NCBI GenBank assembly: GCA_022870745.1
Contig: CP085323.1
Location: 3,782,001-3,846,000 of the forward strand
Length of the DNA: 64,000 bases
From: Silvibacterium acidisoli
GTDB taxonomy: Bacteria; Acidobacteriota; Terriglobia; Terriglobales; Acidobacteriaceae
Reading direction: 5' to 3'
Of this stretch, positions 15,831 through 24,626 are shown piece after piece. The notes under the pieces were generated by a model, which was not told the origin of the DNA, ran no database searches, and saw only the letters and a program-made list of their open reading frames with translations. Both the position numbers and the translations under genes were made by a program. The stretch's first letter is position 1. Each line of letters begins with the position of its first letter.

Positions 15831-18149
15831 ATGAGAAAAGTTCTTTGTGCGGCTGGATTGCTGGTGGCCTCGATGGCTCTTGCGCAGTCTCCTGATCCCT
15901 TGAAGCTTGTTGATCCCATGATTGGTACTGGCCCGGAGGGCCATACGTTTCCCGGTGCCACGGCTCCGTTTGGCATGGTGCAGCTTTCGCCGGATACGCA
16001 GATTCGTCCGTTCAACAAGAGCTACAAGTGGGCTGCGGGCTATCGCTACGAAGACACGACGATTCTTGGCTTCTCGCACACGCACTTTTCCGGTGCGGGG
16101 CACAGCGATCTTGGCGATGTGCTGGTGACTCCGTTGAGTGGTGCAGATGTTCCGCTGGAGCCGGGCGATCCTGATAAGCCACATTCTGGCTATCGTTCGC
16201 GCTTTTCTCATTCGAGCGAGCACGCCGAGCCGGGATATTACAGCGTGGTGCTCGAGGATTCGGGTGTGCATGCCGAACTTACGGCGAGCGAGCGCGTGGG
16301 TGTGCATCGCTATACATTTCCGGCAGGCGCGCCGCGGCATATTCTGGTCGACCTGCGCAGCAGCATCTATAACTATCCGGGCAAGGTGCTGTGGTCTCGG
16401 ATTCGCGTGCGCGAGGACGGCACAGTGACGGGCATGCGTGAGACGCGCGGATGGGCTCCGGGGCGGCAGCTTTATTTTGCGATGCGCTTCAGCGATGCGA
16501 TGACCGGTCATGCGCTTTATGACAAAGAGGACGCGCCGATTCTCTATCACGGCTTCAAGACGCCGGGAGATACTCCCGAAGAGAAGCAGAGCATTGAGGG
16601 ACGCGGGCTTGAGGCGGCGTTCAACTTTGCTCCGTCGTCTTCTCCGCTGATCGTGAAGGTGGCGATCTCGCCGGTGAGCGAACAGAACGCCATCGACAAC
16701 ATGAATGCCGAGGTGCCGGGTTTCGACTTTGACCGCGTGCGCACGCAGACGCAGAAGATGTGGCGCGACGAGCTTGGCCGCGTGGAGTTCTACGGTGCAG
16801 AGCCGGTACAAAAGTCGCTCTACACGGCGCTTTACCACGCGATGATGGCGCCGAGTGTGAGCATGGATGTGAACGGCGAATATCGCGGGCCGGATAACCA
16901 GGTGCATCATGCGGACGGTTTCAAGTTCGTCTCGTCGTTGTCGCTGTGGGACATCTATCGTGCCGAGCAGCCGCTGATGACGCTGATTGAGCCTCCGCAA
17001 CAGACGAATGACCTGGTGCGTTCGCTGATCGCTTCGCGGCAGGAGAGCCCGTTCGGCATTCTGCCAGTGTGGCAGTTTCAGGGGATCGAAGCGTGGTGCA
17101 TGATTGGCTACCATTCTGTGCCGATCATTGCGGATGCGTATATGAAGGGCATTCGCGGCTATGACACCAAGGCCGCGCTCGATGCGATGGTGGCCAGCGC
17201 GACCTACGCTCCGTACGGCAATCTTGGAGCTTACATGAAGCTTGGCTACGTGCCCGTCGATCATGATGACGAGGCCGCTTCGAAGACGATGGAATACGCC
17301 TACGACGACTGGACAATCGCGCGCATGGCCGGTGCGATGGGGGATAAGTCTGTAGCGAATACCTTTGAGAAGCGCGCTGCGAACTGGCGCAACAACTTCA
17401 ACACAGCGGATGGATTCGTAGAGCCGCGCCTAGAGAACGGCGAGTATCGCAAGCCGTTCGATCCGGCGAAGGCCGGTGCCGGCAGCGGATTCACAGAAGG
17501 CAATGCGTGGCAGTACTCGTGGTATCAGCCGCAGGACGAGCAGGGACTGATCGATGTGCTGGGCGGTAAGCAGAAGCTGGTCGCGAAGCTCGATGCGATG
17601 TTCGACCAGAAGGTCGATCCAAAGCAGTATGCCGATGTCGAGGACATCTCGGGCCTGATTGGACAGTACATTCACGGCAACGAGCCGAGTCATCACCTGG
17701 CGTATCTCTACATGTACGCGGGCGATGCGCTGCAGACGCAGGCGAGGCTGAAGCAGATCGTCGACTCGCAGTACAAGCCTGCTCCGGATGGGCTTGTGGG
17801 CAACGACGATCTTGGGCAGATGTCGGCATGGCTGGTGTTTACCTCGCTCGGGTTTTATCCGGTCGCGCCGGGATCGAATGAGTATGTGCTGGGGCGCCCG
17901 TTTGTCGATCGCGGCGTTGTTCATCTGCCGAACGGCAAGACGCTGACTGTAGAGAGCGAAGGTATGAGCGATGCGCATGGCTTTGTGAAGGACGTACTGC
18001 TGAATGGGAAATCGCTCGACCGCAGCTACGTGACCCACGAAGAGCTGATGCGGGGCGGAGAACTGAAGTTCGTCTTCAGCGATGCGAAGGATGCGGCCTG
18101 GTCGCATCGCGCATTGAAGATGCCTTACTCGGAGACGGCAGCAAGGTAG
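15831..18149 (+). CDS. Secreted GH92 alpha-mannosidase
   Basis: A 772-residue protein with a clear signal peptide (MRKVLCAAGLLVASMALA, cleavage before QSPDP). The start of the mature protein, DPMIGTGPEGHTFPGATAPF, is diagnostic for GH92, as are GFSHTHFSGAGHSDLGD and the late GNDDLGQMSAWLVFTSLGFY. GH92 enzymes are calcium-dependent exo-alpha-mannosidases that trim mannose from N-glycans or fungal mannans, here presumably in the periplasm. Its length is normal and no catalytic-region gap is seen. It diverges from the AI-2E permease gene across 91 bp and is followed, 37 bp later, by the Na+/H+ antiporter gene on the same strand, so the two could share a transcript. Confidence 0.92.
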   Translation: MRKVLCAAGLLVASMALAQSPDPLKLVDPMIGTGPEGHTFPGATAPFGMVQLSPDTQIRPFNKSYKWAAGYRYEDTTILGFSHTHFSGAGHSDLGDVLVTPLSGADVPLEPGDPDKPHSGYRSRFSHSSEHAEPGYYSVVLEDSGVHAELTASERVGVHRYTFPAGAPRHILVDLRSSIYNYPGKVLWSRIRVREDGTVTGMRETRGWAPGRQLYFAMRFSDAMTGHALYDKEDAPILYHGFKTPGDTPEEKQSIEGRGLEAAFNFAPSSSPLIVKVAISPVSEQNAIDNMNAEVPGFDFDRVRTQTQKMWRDELGRVEFYGAEPVQKSLYTALYHAMMAPSVSMDVNGEYRGPDNQVHHADGFKFVSSLSLWDIYRAEQPLMTLIEPPQQTNDLVRSLIASRQESPFGILPVWQFQGIEAWCMIGYHSVPIIADAYMKGIRGYDTKAALDAMVASATYAPYGNLGAYMKLGYVPVDHDDEAASKTMEYAYDDWTIARMAGAMGDKSVANTFEKRAANWRNNFNTADGFVEPRLENGEYRKPFDPAKAGAGSGFTEGNAWQYSWYQPQDEQGLIDVLGGKQKLVAKLDAMFDQKVDPKQYADVEDISGLIGQYIHGNEPSHHLAYLYMYAGDALQTQARLKQIVDSQYKPAPDGLVGNDDLGQMSAWLVFTSLGFYPVAPGSNEYVLGRPFVDRGVVHLPNGKTLTVESEGMSDAHGFVKDVLLNGKSLDRSYVTHEELMRGGELKFVFSDAKDAAWSHRALKMPYSETAAR

Positions 18150-18186
18150 CTCATTTACATACTGATCCGCAAGAGAAGAGGTGTTC

Positions 18187-19716
18187 ATGACATTCTTCGA
18201 AAGCCTGCTTGCGCTGCTGATGGTTGCGATTGTGCTGCTCCAGGTGGCGCGGCGATTGTCTCTGCCTTATCCGACGATGCTTGCCGGGGCGGGCGTAATC
18301 GTTGCGCTGATTCCTGGTGCGCCGCTGTTTTCAATCGATCCGGAAACCTGCCTTGCGCTGTTCATCGCTCCGGCGGTTGTGGACGCGGCTTTTGATTTTC
18401 CGCTCGGCGCAACGCGGCGGTTTCTTGCTCCGCTGGTTACGTATGCGGTGGTTGCGGTGGCGCTGACGGCTGTGATCGTTGCGCTTATCGCGCATATGGT
18501 GCTGCATCTGCCGTGGGCCGCGGGGCTAGCTCTCGGCGCAATTGTGGCTCCGCCGGACGCGGCTGCGGCGACGGCCATCCTGCGAAGATTCGCAATACCG
18601 CGTGCAACAGACGCTGTGCTGAAAGGCGAAAGCCTTTTTAACGATGCAACTGCTCTGCTTCTCTACAGCGGGGCCTTGACGGTGCTGCACGACGGCGGCC
18701 TGTCAATTCCTGTTGGGGTGAGGCTCGCCGTTGCCGCACCGGGCGGGTTGCTGCTGGGGATCATTTGCGGCTACCTCTTCGCTTATGTGAATCGCATCGT
18801 GAAGGACACGCTTGGCGGCGTGCTGTTGCAGTTCGTGAACGCTTACATCCTTTGGGTGGTTGCCGACCATCTGCATCTTTCCGCGGTGCTGTGCGTGATC
18901 GGGCTGGCGATGACGCTGGCCAACAGGCTTCGACCTGAGGATCTTGACGCGCGCATGCGGGTGCAGTCCTTCGCGGTTTGGACGGCGGTTGTATTCACGC
19001 TCAACGTGCTGGCGTTTCTGCTGATGGGCATGCAGGCGCGGATGATCGTGTCGAGAATGCAGGGCGAGCACCTGCGCGAAGCGCTGCTCTTCGCTGCCGT
19101 GATTGTTGCGACGGTCATTGTGACGCGGATGGTTGTTGTTCTCAGCTTCACGTTCGCAGAGGCGCGGGTGAGAAGGATTGAGCACTCGCTCAACCAGGCG
19201 GTGTTTGTCGGCTGGTGCGGGATGCGTGGATTTGTCACCATCGCCACTGCATTTGCACTCCCGGAAGAGTTTCCGCATCGGGATACGGTGGTTCTGACTG
19301 CGTTTTCTGTCGTGCTGGCGACATTGGTCCTGCAGGGGCTTACACTGACTCCGCTGGTGAGGCTGCTGCATTTGGATCGCTCGGAAGAGGCAGTACAGGA
19401 TCTTGCTACGGCGCGTGTTGACCTGGCGCAGACTGCGCTCGACAGTATCGCGGAGCAGGATGGCCCTGAAGCCGATAACCTGCGTTACCGGCTGACAATG
19501 AAGCTGAGGCGATGCCTGGATCGCGAGCAGTGCGGGCCTGTCGACAGGCTTCGAGAGGTAGGCCTGATCGCCGTAAGGGCAGAGCGGGAGCGGCTGGACG
19601 GCCTGCGCGATGAAGACAGCATCGGTCCGGATGCGTACCTCGGTTTGCAGGAGCAGTTGGACTGGAACGAGTTAACGCTGCTGCGCGACGGCGACCGCAA
19701 GATTGAAGAGATCTAA
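18187..19716 (+). CDS. Na+/H+ antiporter, CPA1 family
   Basis: A 509-residue antiporter in the inner membrane. I start it at the ATG at 18187 because AGAGG ends 5 bp before it; a GTG two codons earlier is possible. Around twelve hydrophobic helices fill the first 390 residues. The conserved charged core is present: PPDAAAATAILRR (variant of the TDPVA motif) and GESLFNDATALLLY (motif with the transport Asp), plus GWCGMRGFVTIATAFALP near the end of the membrane domain. The C-terminal 110 residues are a hydrophilic helical tail rich in Arg, Glu and Asp. It should exchange Na+ or K+ for protons for pH and salt control. Confidence 0.9.
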   Translation: MTFFESLLALLMVAIVLLQVARRLSLPYPTMLAGAGVIVALIPGAPLFSIDPETCLALFIAPAVVDAAFDFPLGATRRFLAPLVTYAVVAVALTAVIVALIAHMVLHLPWAAGLALGAIVAPPDAAAATAILRRFAIPRATDAVLKGESLFNDATALLLYSGALTVLHDGGLSIPVGVRLAVAAPGGLLLGIICGYLFAYVNRIVKDTLGGVLLQFVNAYILWVVADHLHLSAVLCVIGLAMTLANRLRPEDLDARMRVQSFAVWTAVVFTLNVLAFLLMGMQARMIVSRMQGEHLREALLFAAVIVATVIVTRMVVVLSFTFAEARVRRIEHSLNQAVFVGWCGMRGFVTIATAFALPEEFPHRDTVVLTAFSVVLATLVLQGLTLTPLVRLLHLDRSEEAVQDLATARVDLAQTALDSIAEQDGPEADNLRYRLTMKLRRCLDREQCGPVDRLREVGLIAVRAERERLDGLRDEDSIGPDAYLGLQEQLDWNELTLLRDGDRKIEEI

Positions 19717-19767
19717 GGTCACCCGGCGTGAGTGACCGGCATCCGAAAAAGGGTGGAGGTTATTCCC

Positions 19768-20076
19768 ATGCCCGCAATGAAAGCTTCCAGACATGCTGGT
19801 CACAGCAATTCTCATGGCAGGCGGAAGTGGTCGGCCAGTGTCGATACCGAGTCGACGTATCCGCGGGAAGGGCTATTTAATCAAAACGCTTCGACGATTG
19901 CACGCGAGCTGGCCTCAAAGAAGGTTTCGCCAAAGGGCCCTTCGTCGGGCATGCGGATGCTGACGTTTTATATCAACCGCGCAGGAAAGAATCTTCCGGA
20001 GAGTCGACTCAAAATATTGGAATCGGCCAAGCGCATGCTGCACGCGCGCATCGAGAAATCGAAGAGAGTCGCATAG
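19768..20076 (+). CDS. DUF3175 domain-containing small protein
   Basis: A 102-residue basic protein. The ATG at 19768 is preceded by GGGTGGAGG; an upstream GTG would add 12 residues. Residues 15-100 match DUF3175: RRKWSASVDTESTYPREGLF, then TIARELASKKVSPKGPSSGM, then MLTFYINRAGKNLPESRL and an alternating Lys/Arg-rich C-terminal helix. The function of this domain is unknown; its basic charge suggests nucleic-acid binding, but that is a guess. It is 51 bp downstream of the antiporter gene on the same strand and is closed by a hairpin at 20119-20149. Confidence 0.85.
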   Translation: MPAMKASRHAGHSNSHGRRKWSASVDTESTYPREGLFNQNASTIARELASKKVSPKGPSSGMRMLTFYINRAGKNLPESRLKILESAKRMLHARIEKSKRVA

Positions 20077-20118
20077 AGCGGCGCAAGCGATCGAATCAAT
20101 TGCAACCGAGGGATGGAG

Positions 20119-20149
20119 AGATGCCGCACGCCGATGGTGTGCGGCATCT
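20119..20149. terminator. Bidirectional terminator hairpin
   Basis: The 11-bp arms AGATGCCGCAC and GTGCGGCATCT flank a 9-base loop, followed by GTCTG. It separates the convergent DUF3175 and XRE regulator genes. Confidence 0.8.
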
Positions 20150-20163
20150 GTCTGCGCGCAACC

Positions 20164-20931
20164 TCAATCGGCCGGATACATGCACTCGATACGGAACTCC
20201 TGTGCGGTAATGTCCTGAGGCATGCCTACTGTAGTGATCATCGAGAAATATGAGATGCGCTCATTTCCCCTGGCGAAGGTGATGGGCAGCACGGGCGGCT
20301 GGTCGTGATAACGAGGAGGAAGCTGTTCGATGCCGGGATATTTCTTCAGGGCTTCGAGGAGCGACTTCATGTTGCTGTCCTGCACGTGGCCCAGCGATTC
20401 GCGCTGAACGCGCTCGAGCATGCCGCCTGCCACCTCGTTCCAGTTTGCGATGAAGGGCCGCAACCCTTCCGGATTGAAGATGAGGTGCAGCAGATTGCGC
20501 GGTTTTGGCCACGCGGACAGATCGATAAAACCGCCGAAGAATCGCGGTGCCGCTTCATTCGCGCGGATGACATTCCAGTAGCGGTCGAGCACGAGGGCGG
20601 GGTGCGGTTCATGCTGCTTCAACATTAGATCGATGACGCGTGAGATCATGCGCATCTCCGGCGCGTCCCAGTTGCTTTCCAGGTGCATTGGGGCGTAGCC
20701 GGAGGCGAGCAGCAGTGCGTTGCGCTCACGCAGGGGCACGTCGAGCGACTTTGCAAGGTGTAACAGCAGTTCGCGGCTGGGAACGCTGCGTCCGCTCTCG
20801 ATGAAGCTGATGTGGCGTTGTGAGACGCCGGCGTCGAGCGAGAGGTCCAGCTGGCTCTTCCCGCGCTGCTGTCGCCAGTAGCGCAGGAAGTGGCCGAGTT
20901 GGCTGCCGGGCTGCGTGGTTGAGAGGTTCAT
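20164..20931 (-). CDS. XRE-family regulator with MmyB-like ligand-binding domain
   Basis: A 255-residue transcription factor. Residues 12-70 form the helix-turn-helix (GHFLRYWRQQRGKSQLDLSL, then GVSQRHISFIESGRSVPSRE), and residues 95-250 match the MmyB-like ligand-binding fold (HPALVLDRYWNVIRANEAAP, FNPEGLRPFIANW, PGIEQLPPRYHDQPPVLPI). MmyB regulators often sit next to short-chain dehydrogenase genes and are thought to bind a small hydrophobic ligand. Here it lies 18 bp downstream of a SnoaL-like gene on the same strand, so the two are probably cotranscribed, and an SDR gene is about 3.7 kb away. The ligand is unknown. Confidence 0.9.
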   Translation of the reverse strand: MNLSTTQPGSQLGHFLRYWRQQRGKSQLDLSLDAGVSQRHISFIESGRSVPSRELLLHLAKSLDVPLRERNALLLASGYAPMHLESNWDAPEMRMISRVIDLMLKQHEPHPALVLDRYWNVIRANEAAPRFFGGFIDLSAWPKPRNLLHLIFNPEGLRPFIANWNEVAGGMLERVQRESLGHVQDSNMKSLLEALKKYPGIEQLPPRYHDQPPVLPITFARGNERISYFSMITTVGMPQDITAQEFRIECMYPAD

Positions 20932-20949
20932 GACGGGCCTCGCTTCTTT

Positions 20950-21339
20950 TCAGAACTGGACGGGACCAACAGAGCCGTACCAGGCGCGCACTTTCGAAGG
21001 ATCGCGCTCATCCATGTAGAAGAAGTGTGTCATAACTGGCTTGACGACGGGCTTGCTGCGGTCGTTCGGGGTCATGGTGACGATGCCGCGGAAGACCTTG
21101 AGATTGCCGCCATCCCAGTATTCGGTGACGTCGTGCAGGGCTGTGAATCCAGTATCGATGAAGGCGCGCAGGTTTTCGCGGATCGTTTCGCGGCCGTCCC
21201 ATTCGGCAACGCCCAGCCGGCAGATGGCGTCCTCGGCAAAGCAGTCGAAGCCTGCTCCGAAGGTTTTTTCGTCGATCTCTTTCCAGAAATCGAGGAGCCA
21301 CTGTGGTGCTGCTGTCTTTGTGAAGGTTTGAGTGCTCAT
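20950..21339 (-). CDS. SnoaL-like / NTF2-fold small protein
   Basis: A 129-residue protein with the cone-shaped NTF2 fold pattern: an N-terminal helix (PQWLLDFWKEIDEKTFGAGF), DCFAEDAICRLGVAEWDGRE and RENLRAFIDTGFTALHDV, then three strands (YWDGGNLKVFRGIVTM, KPVMTHFFYMDERD, VRAWYGSVGPVQF). It has no signal peptide and is cytoplasmic. Such proteins act as isomerases, hydrolases or ligand-binding partners of oxidoreductases; the catalytic residues cannot be fixed from sequence alone. It heads a short unit with the XRE/MmyB regulator, which starts 18 bp after its stop codon, so it may make or bind the ligand sensed by that regulator (inference). Confidence 0.8.
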   Translation of the reverse strand: MSTQTFTKTAAPQWLLDFWKEIDEKTFGAGFDCFAEDAICRLGVAEWDGRETIRENLRAFIDTGFTALHDVTEYWDGGNLKVFRGIVTMTPNDRSKPVVKPVMTHFFYMDERDPSKVRAWYGSVGPVQF

Positions 21340-21429
21340 TGCATTCTCCTGGTGATGAGGATGACTACGAGACTTAGTTTTAACCTTTCACGGAATCGCA
21401 GCAATTACGTGTGAGGTAATAACGGCGTT

Positions 21430-22866
21430 TTATTTCGCGTGGATTTCACCAGCGAGCAGCGACGCGACTCTCTGCGTGGTGGCGCGTGCGCGTGCGGTGT
21501 TGGAGGCTGCTCCGAGCAGGAGGACAATCGCTCCGCATGCGGCCATGAGCCACCAGATGGGATGGGTCGCGCGCGTGAAGTCGATACCACCGGAATGGCT
21601 TGTACTGACCACGGTACCCGCGATGGCCACGCCGAGTGCGGCGCCGACCTGGCGTCCCGTGGAGGCGATGGCTGCTGCGACTCCGGCCTGGGCGAGCGGC
21701 ATGCCTGCGACGGCGCTGTTGGTGATGGCGGGGTTGATCATACCAAGGCCGACGCCGAAGAGCGTGTAGGCGGTCATGAGCAGCATGGATGTGTTGACGG
21801 AGAGCTGCGTGAGCATGAGCGTGCTCAGGACAAAGCCTGCTCCGGCGGCAAGAAGCGAGGGCAACGTACCGTGCTTGCCGACGAGCCTTCCCGAGAGCGG
21901 CGCGCAGATGGTCATGGCCACAGCGAGGGGCAGCGTGCACAGCCCGGTATGGAATGCTGAAAGTCCGCGAGCCTGCTGGAGATAAAGCGCGTTGAGGAAG
22001 AGAAAACCAGCGAAAGATGCGAAGGCCAGAAGCGCGAGTACCGTTGCGCTGCTGAACGGAATGCTGCGAAAGAAGCGCAGGTCTACAAGCGGTTCGCGGC
22101 GGCGTGGTTCAAAGATAAGAAAGAGTACAAATGCAACGATCGCGGTAGCGAATAGCCCGATGATGTCGGGAGCTGTCCAGCCGGAATGCGGGCCCTCGAT
22201 GACTCCATAGGTGAGCGAGGCCAGGGTAATGAAGACGAGCGACTGACCTGCGGGATCGAAGGCACGCGCCTTCGGGGCTTTGGAATCGGGAACGAAGCGG
22301 GCGGTGAGAATGACTGCAAGAATGCCGATGGGGATGTTGATCCAGAAGATGGAACGCCAGCCAACGGCCTGCGTGAGCGCTCCGCCGACGAGCGGGCCAA
22401 TGGCGAGGGAGAGCCCTGCGACTGCTCCCCAGAGGCCGACCGCGCGCGCACGATCCCTGGGCTGGGGGAAGACATTGGCGATGATGGAGAGCGCGACAGG
22501 GTTGAGCATCGAAGCTCCAAGCCCCTGCATGCCGCGATAGAGGATGAGTGCGCCGATGCTGTGCGCGAGGCTGCAGAGCAGCGATCCGGCGCTGAAGAGG
22601 ATGAGGCCGACCTGGAAGACACGACGGCGTCCGAAGCGATCGCTCATGGAGCCGGAGAGCATCAGCAGGCTGGCCACAACCAGCGTGTAGGCGTCGACGA
22701 CCCACTGCAGGCCGGAGAGCGTTGCGTGCAGGTTGTGCTGGATAGCCGGCAGTGCGACGTTGACGATGGTCACGTCCATGCCGACCAGCAACAGGCTCAT
22801 GCAGCAGATGGCGAGCACGAGATTTGGCCTGACGGCCGGCGTAGACGGGCTGAATGTGTTCGTCAA
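21430..22866 (-). CDS. Drug efflux transporter, MFS DHA2 (EmrB/QacA) family
   Basis: A 478-residue inner-membrane transporter with fourteen predicted helices. Diagnostic segments are GMDVTIVNVALPAIQHNL (helix 1, DHA2 signature), LQWVVDAYTLVVASLLML, motif A at GSMSDRFGRRRVFQ, and motif C-like GAVAGLSLAIGPLVGGALTQ. These proteins export drugs, dyes or toxic metabolites using the proton gradient. It is 90 bp upstream of the SnoaL gene and 65 bp downstream of a HAD gene on the same strand, so it may belong to a longer leftward unit that starts at the AraC gene. The C-terminus is short and basic. Substrate unknown. Confidence 0.9.
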   Translation of the reverse strand: MTNTFSPSTPAVRPNLVLAICCMSLLLVGMDVTIVNVALPAIQHNLHATLSGLQWVVDAYTLVVASLLMLSGSMSDRFGRRRVFQVGLILFSAGSLLCSLAHSIGALILYRGMQGLGASMLNPVALSIIANVFPQPRDRARAVGLWGAVAGLSLAIGPLVGGALTQAVGWRSIFWINIPIGILAVILTARFVPDSKAPKARAFDPAGQSLVFITLASLTYGVIEGPHSGWTAPDIIGLFATAIVAFVLFLIFEPRRREPLVDLRFFRSIPFSSATVLALLAFASFAGFLFLNALYLQQARGLSAFHTGLCTLPLAVAMTICAPLSGRLVGKHGTLPSLLAAGAGFVLSTLMLTQLSVNTSMLLMTAYTLFGVGLGMINPAITNSAVAGMPLAQAGVAAAIASTGRQVGAALGVAIAGTVVSTSHSGGIDFTRATHPIWWLMAACGAIVLLLGAASNTARARATTQRVASLLAGEIHAK

Positions 22867-22931
22867 GTTTGTTCTTTCTGGTGAAGCGTGGACTTGCAGT
22901 GATGGACGGATGAGGCTCGAGGCGAGTTGCG

Positions 22932-23543
22932 TTACAGGGTTGTGGCCTGCGTCAGCGCGTAGTGCGGGCGAATGTCGATAGCTCTCATGCCTGCGGCCTT
23001 TGCTGCGCGAAGGCCCTCATCGGAGTCCTCGAGAACGAGGCAGCGCGACGGTGTGATGTTGAGACGCCGTGCGGCTTCCAGATAGATGTCCGGAGCGGGC
23101 TTGCCGTGCCTTACGTCTTCGATGGCGACGATGCTGTCAAAGAGCGGGAATAACCCTGCGGCCTTGAGGCTGCCTACGACATTTGCGCCTTCTCCGTTTG
23201 AAGCCACACCCATGGGCACGCGGCCATGCCATGCGCGGGCGACATCTGCCACGATGGTGACTTCCTCGAGCGTGTGCATGTTGGCCTGGAAAAACTCGGC
23301 GACGCGCTTCCAGAGCTCTTCATGCGCTACGGGCAATGGTTGAATGAGAGTTTCGTAGTCCTTCAGCAGATCGGCCGGAGCAAGACCGGCGCGTTGCATG
23401 TACCAGCCAGTCTCCATGTTGAGGCCGTGTTCGGCAAGGCCCATGCGCAAAGTTCGCAAATGCAGAGCGGCGGTATCGACAAGTGTCCCGTCGCAGTCGA
23501 AGATGAGAGCGTCAAAGCTGCCCGGGTCAAGGGCAATGGTCAT
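22932..23543 (-). CDS. HAD-IA phosphatase
   Basis: A 203-residue phosphatase. The start at 23543 follows GGAGGTTTC directly; a Met 49 codons upstream would read through a region overlapping the AraC gene and is rejected. Motif I is IFDCDGTLVDTAALH (residues 14-28), motif II the Ser in GVASNGEGAN, motif III the Lys in VRHGKPAPDIYL, and motif IV CLVLEDSDEGL. The set is complete. The protein resembles beta-phosphoglucomutase/YqaB-type enzymes, which dephosphorylate fructose-1-phosphate or similar sugars. It lies 58 bp downstream of the AraC regulator on the same strand and 65 bp upstream of the DHA2 transporter gene. Confidence 0.87.
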   Translation of the reverse strand: MTIALDPGSFDALIFDCDGTLVDTAALHLRTLRMGLAEHGLNMETGWYMQRAGLAPADLLKDYETLIQPLPVAHEELWKRVAEFFQANMHTLEEVTIVADVARAWHGRVPMGVASNGEGANVVGSLKAAGLFPLFDSIVAIEDVRHGKPAPDIYLEAARRLNITPSRCLVLEDSDEGLRAAKAAGMRAIDIRPHYALTQATTL

Positions 23544-23601
23544 GAAACCTCCAGATGATTTGATAGCGTAACGGAGTCTGAGGATGAAGAAAGTTTTTCC
23601 G

Positions 23602-24513
23602 CTACATCGCGGATGCGGATAGCAGCCCTGGATAGGCCTTTTGCAGCGCGATGATATCGCGGCGAGGTGGCGCTCCGAACATGCGCGCATACTCGCGGCT
23701 GAACTGCGAAGGGCTTTCGTAGCCTACATGGAATGCTGCGTTTTCCGCATTGATTGCATCGGTTGCCATCATGCGCCTTGCTTCGAGCAGGCGCATCTGC
23801 TTTTGATATTGCAGGGGCGTCATTGAAGTAACGGCTTTGAAGTGGCGGTGAAATGCGGAGGTTCCCATCTTTGCGATGGCCGCAAGCTCCTCGATAGTCA
23901 CAGACTTGTTGAAGCGGCTGCGCAGCGTATGAATCGCGTGCATGATGCCTGTTTCCGCAGTGCCGGTGCTTGTGGCCTGGATCACCTGTGCCGCACTGGG
24001 CCCGGTGAGAAGCCAGTAGCAGATTTCGCGCATGATCGCCGGATAGAGAATCGGTGTGGCCTCGGGCGTATCGAGCAGGCGGACCATGCGCAGAGCGCAG
24101 TCGGTCAGCGGGCCGGCGAGGTCGATGATGGAGGCCCCATGCGAGGCCGGAGCAGAGGCCGGTTGTTCCGGAAGTTCGCTGAGCACCTGGCGCAGGATGG
24201 CCGTATCCAGCTGGATGACCATGCCAAGATAGGGGCGCTTCGGGCTGGCTTCGACCACATTGCTGCGTGCCGGCATCTCCACGTTGACCAGAAGCGCCTG
24301 CCCGGCCTTGCAGAGAAACCTGCGGTTGCCGAAGATGCTGCGCTTGGAGCCCTGCACGGCAATGCAAAGTGAAGGGCGGTAGATCATGTGCCGGGGACGG
24401 CGCGCGTGATTCGAGCGCATGATGGCGAATCCGGGAACCTGGGTAAAGTACGGGCTTTCGCCGGGCGCGCGATCGGTGTATTCGGAAACGGCCTGTTGCA
24501 GCAGCTTCAGCAT
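23602..24513 (-). CDS. AraC-family regulator with AraC_N cupin-like domain
   Basis: A 303-residue regulator. The N-terminal domain (residues 1-150) is the AraC_N type: RRPRHMIYRPSLCIAVQGSK and CKAGQALLVNVEMPA match the aldehyde-responsive YqhC-like branch. The C-terminal two-HTH domain includes VTIEELAAIAKMGTSAFHRH and the second motif HVGYESPSQFSREYARMFG. I start it at the Met at 24513, which aligns with the family start; an upstream Met at 24573 adds 20 residues that would overlap a tandem repeat likely to be regulatory. It is divergent from an SDR gene across 113 bp, a classic arrangement for AraC control of that gene. Confidence 0.85.
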   Translation of the reverse strand: MLKLLQQAVSEYTDRAPGESPYFTQVPGFAIMRSNHARRPRHMIYRPSLCIAVQGSKRSIFGNRRFLCKAGQALLVNVEMPARSNVVEASPKRPYLGMVIQLDTAILRQVLSELPEQPASAPASHGASIIDLAGPLTDCALRMVRLLDTPEATPILYPAIMREICYWLLTGPSAAQVIQATSTGTAETGIMHAIHTLRSRFNKSVTIEELAAIAKMGTSAFHRHFKAVTSMTPLQYQKQMRLLEARRMMATDAINAENAAFHVGYESPSQFSREYARMFGAPPRRDIIALQKAYPGLLSASAM

Positions 24514-24564
24514 GTCTATTTCAAGGATATGGCTATGTGCAGGATTAGGCAAGAAAGCGGAAAG

Positions 24565-24580
24565 TTCCGGCATTCCGGCA
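24565..24580 (+). promoter_or_regulatory. Tandem TTCCGGCA repeat in the AraC/SDR divergent region
   Basis: Two exact head-to-tail copies of TTCCGGCA lie between the divergent AraC and SDR genes. This is a possible operator, but the 8-bp period is short for AraC proteins. Confidence 0.35.
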
Positions 24581-24626
24581 CAGGCTTTGAATCTCTATTC
24601 TCAAGGCAGTGGAAATGGAGGATGCT

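Noticed and set aside
15432-17264. 610-residue open frame opposite the GH92 and AI-2E genes
   Set aside because: It is Arg/His/Leu-rich shadow coding, and both overlapped genes have clear families and signals.
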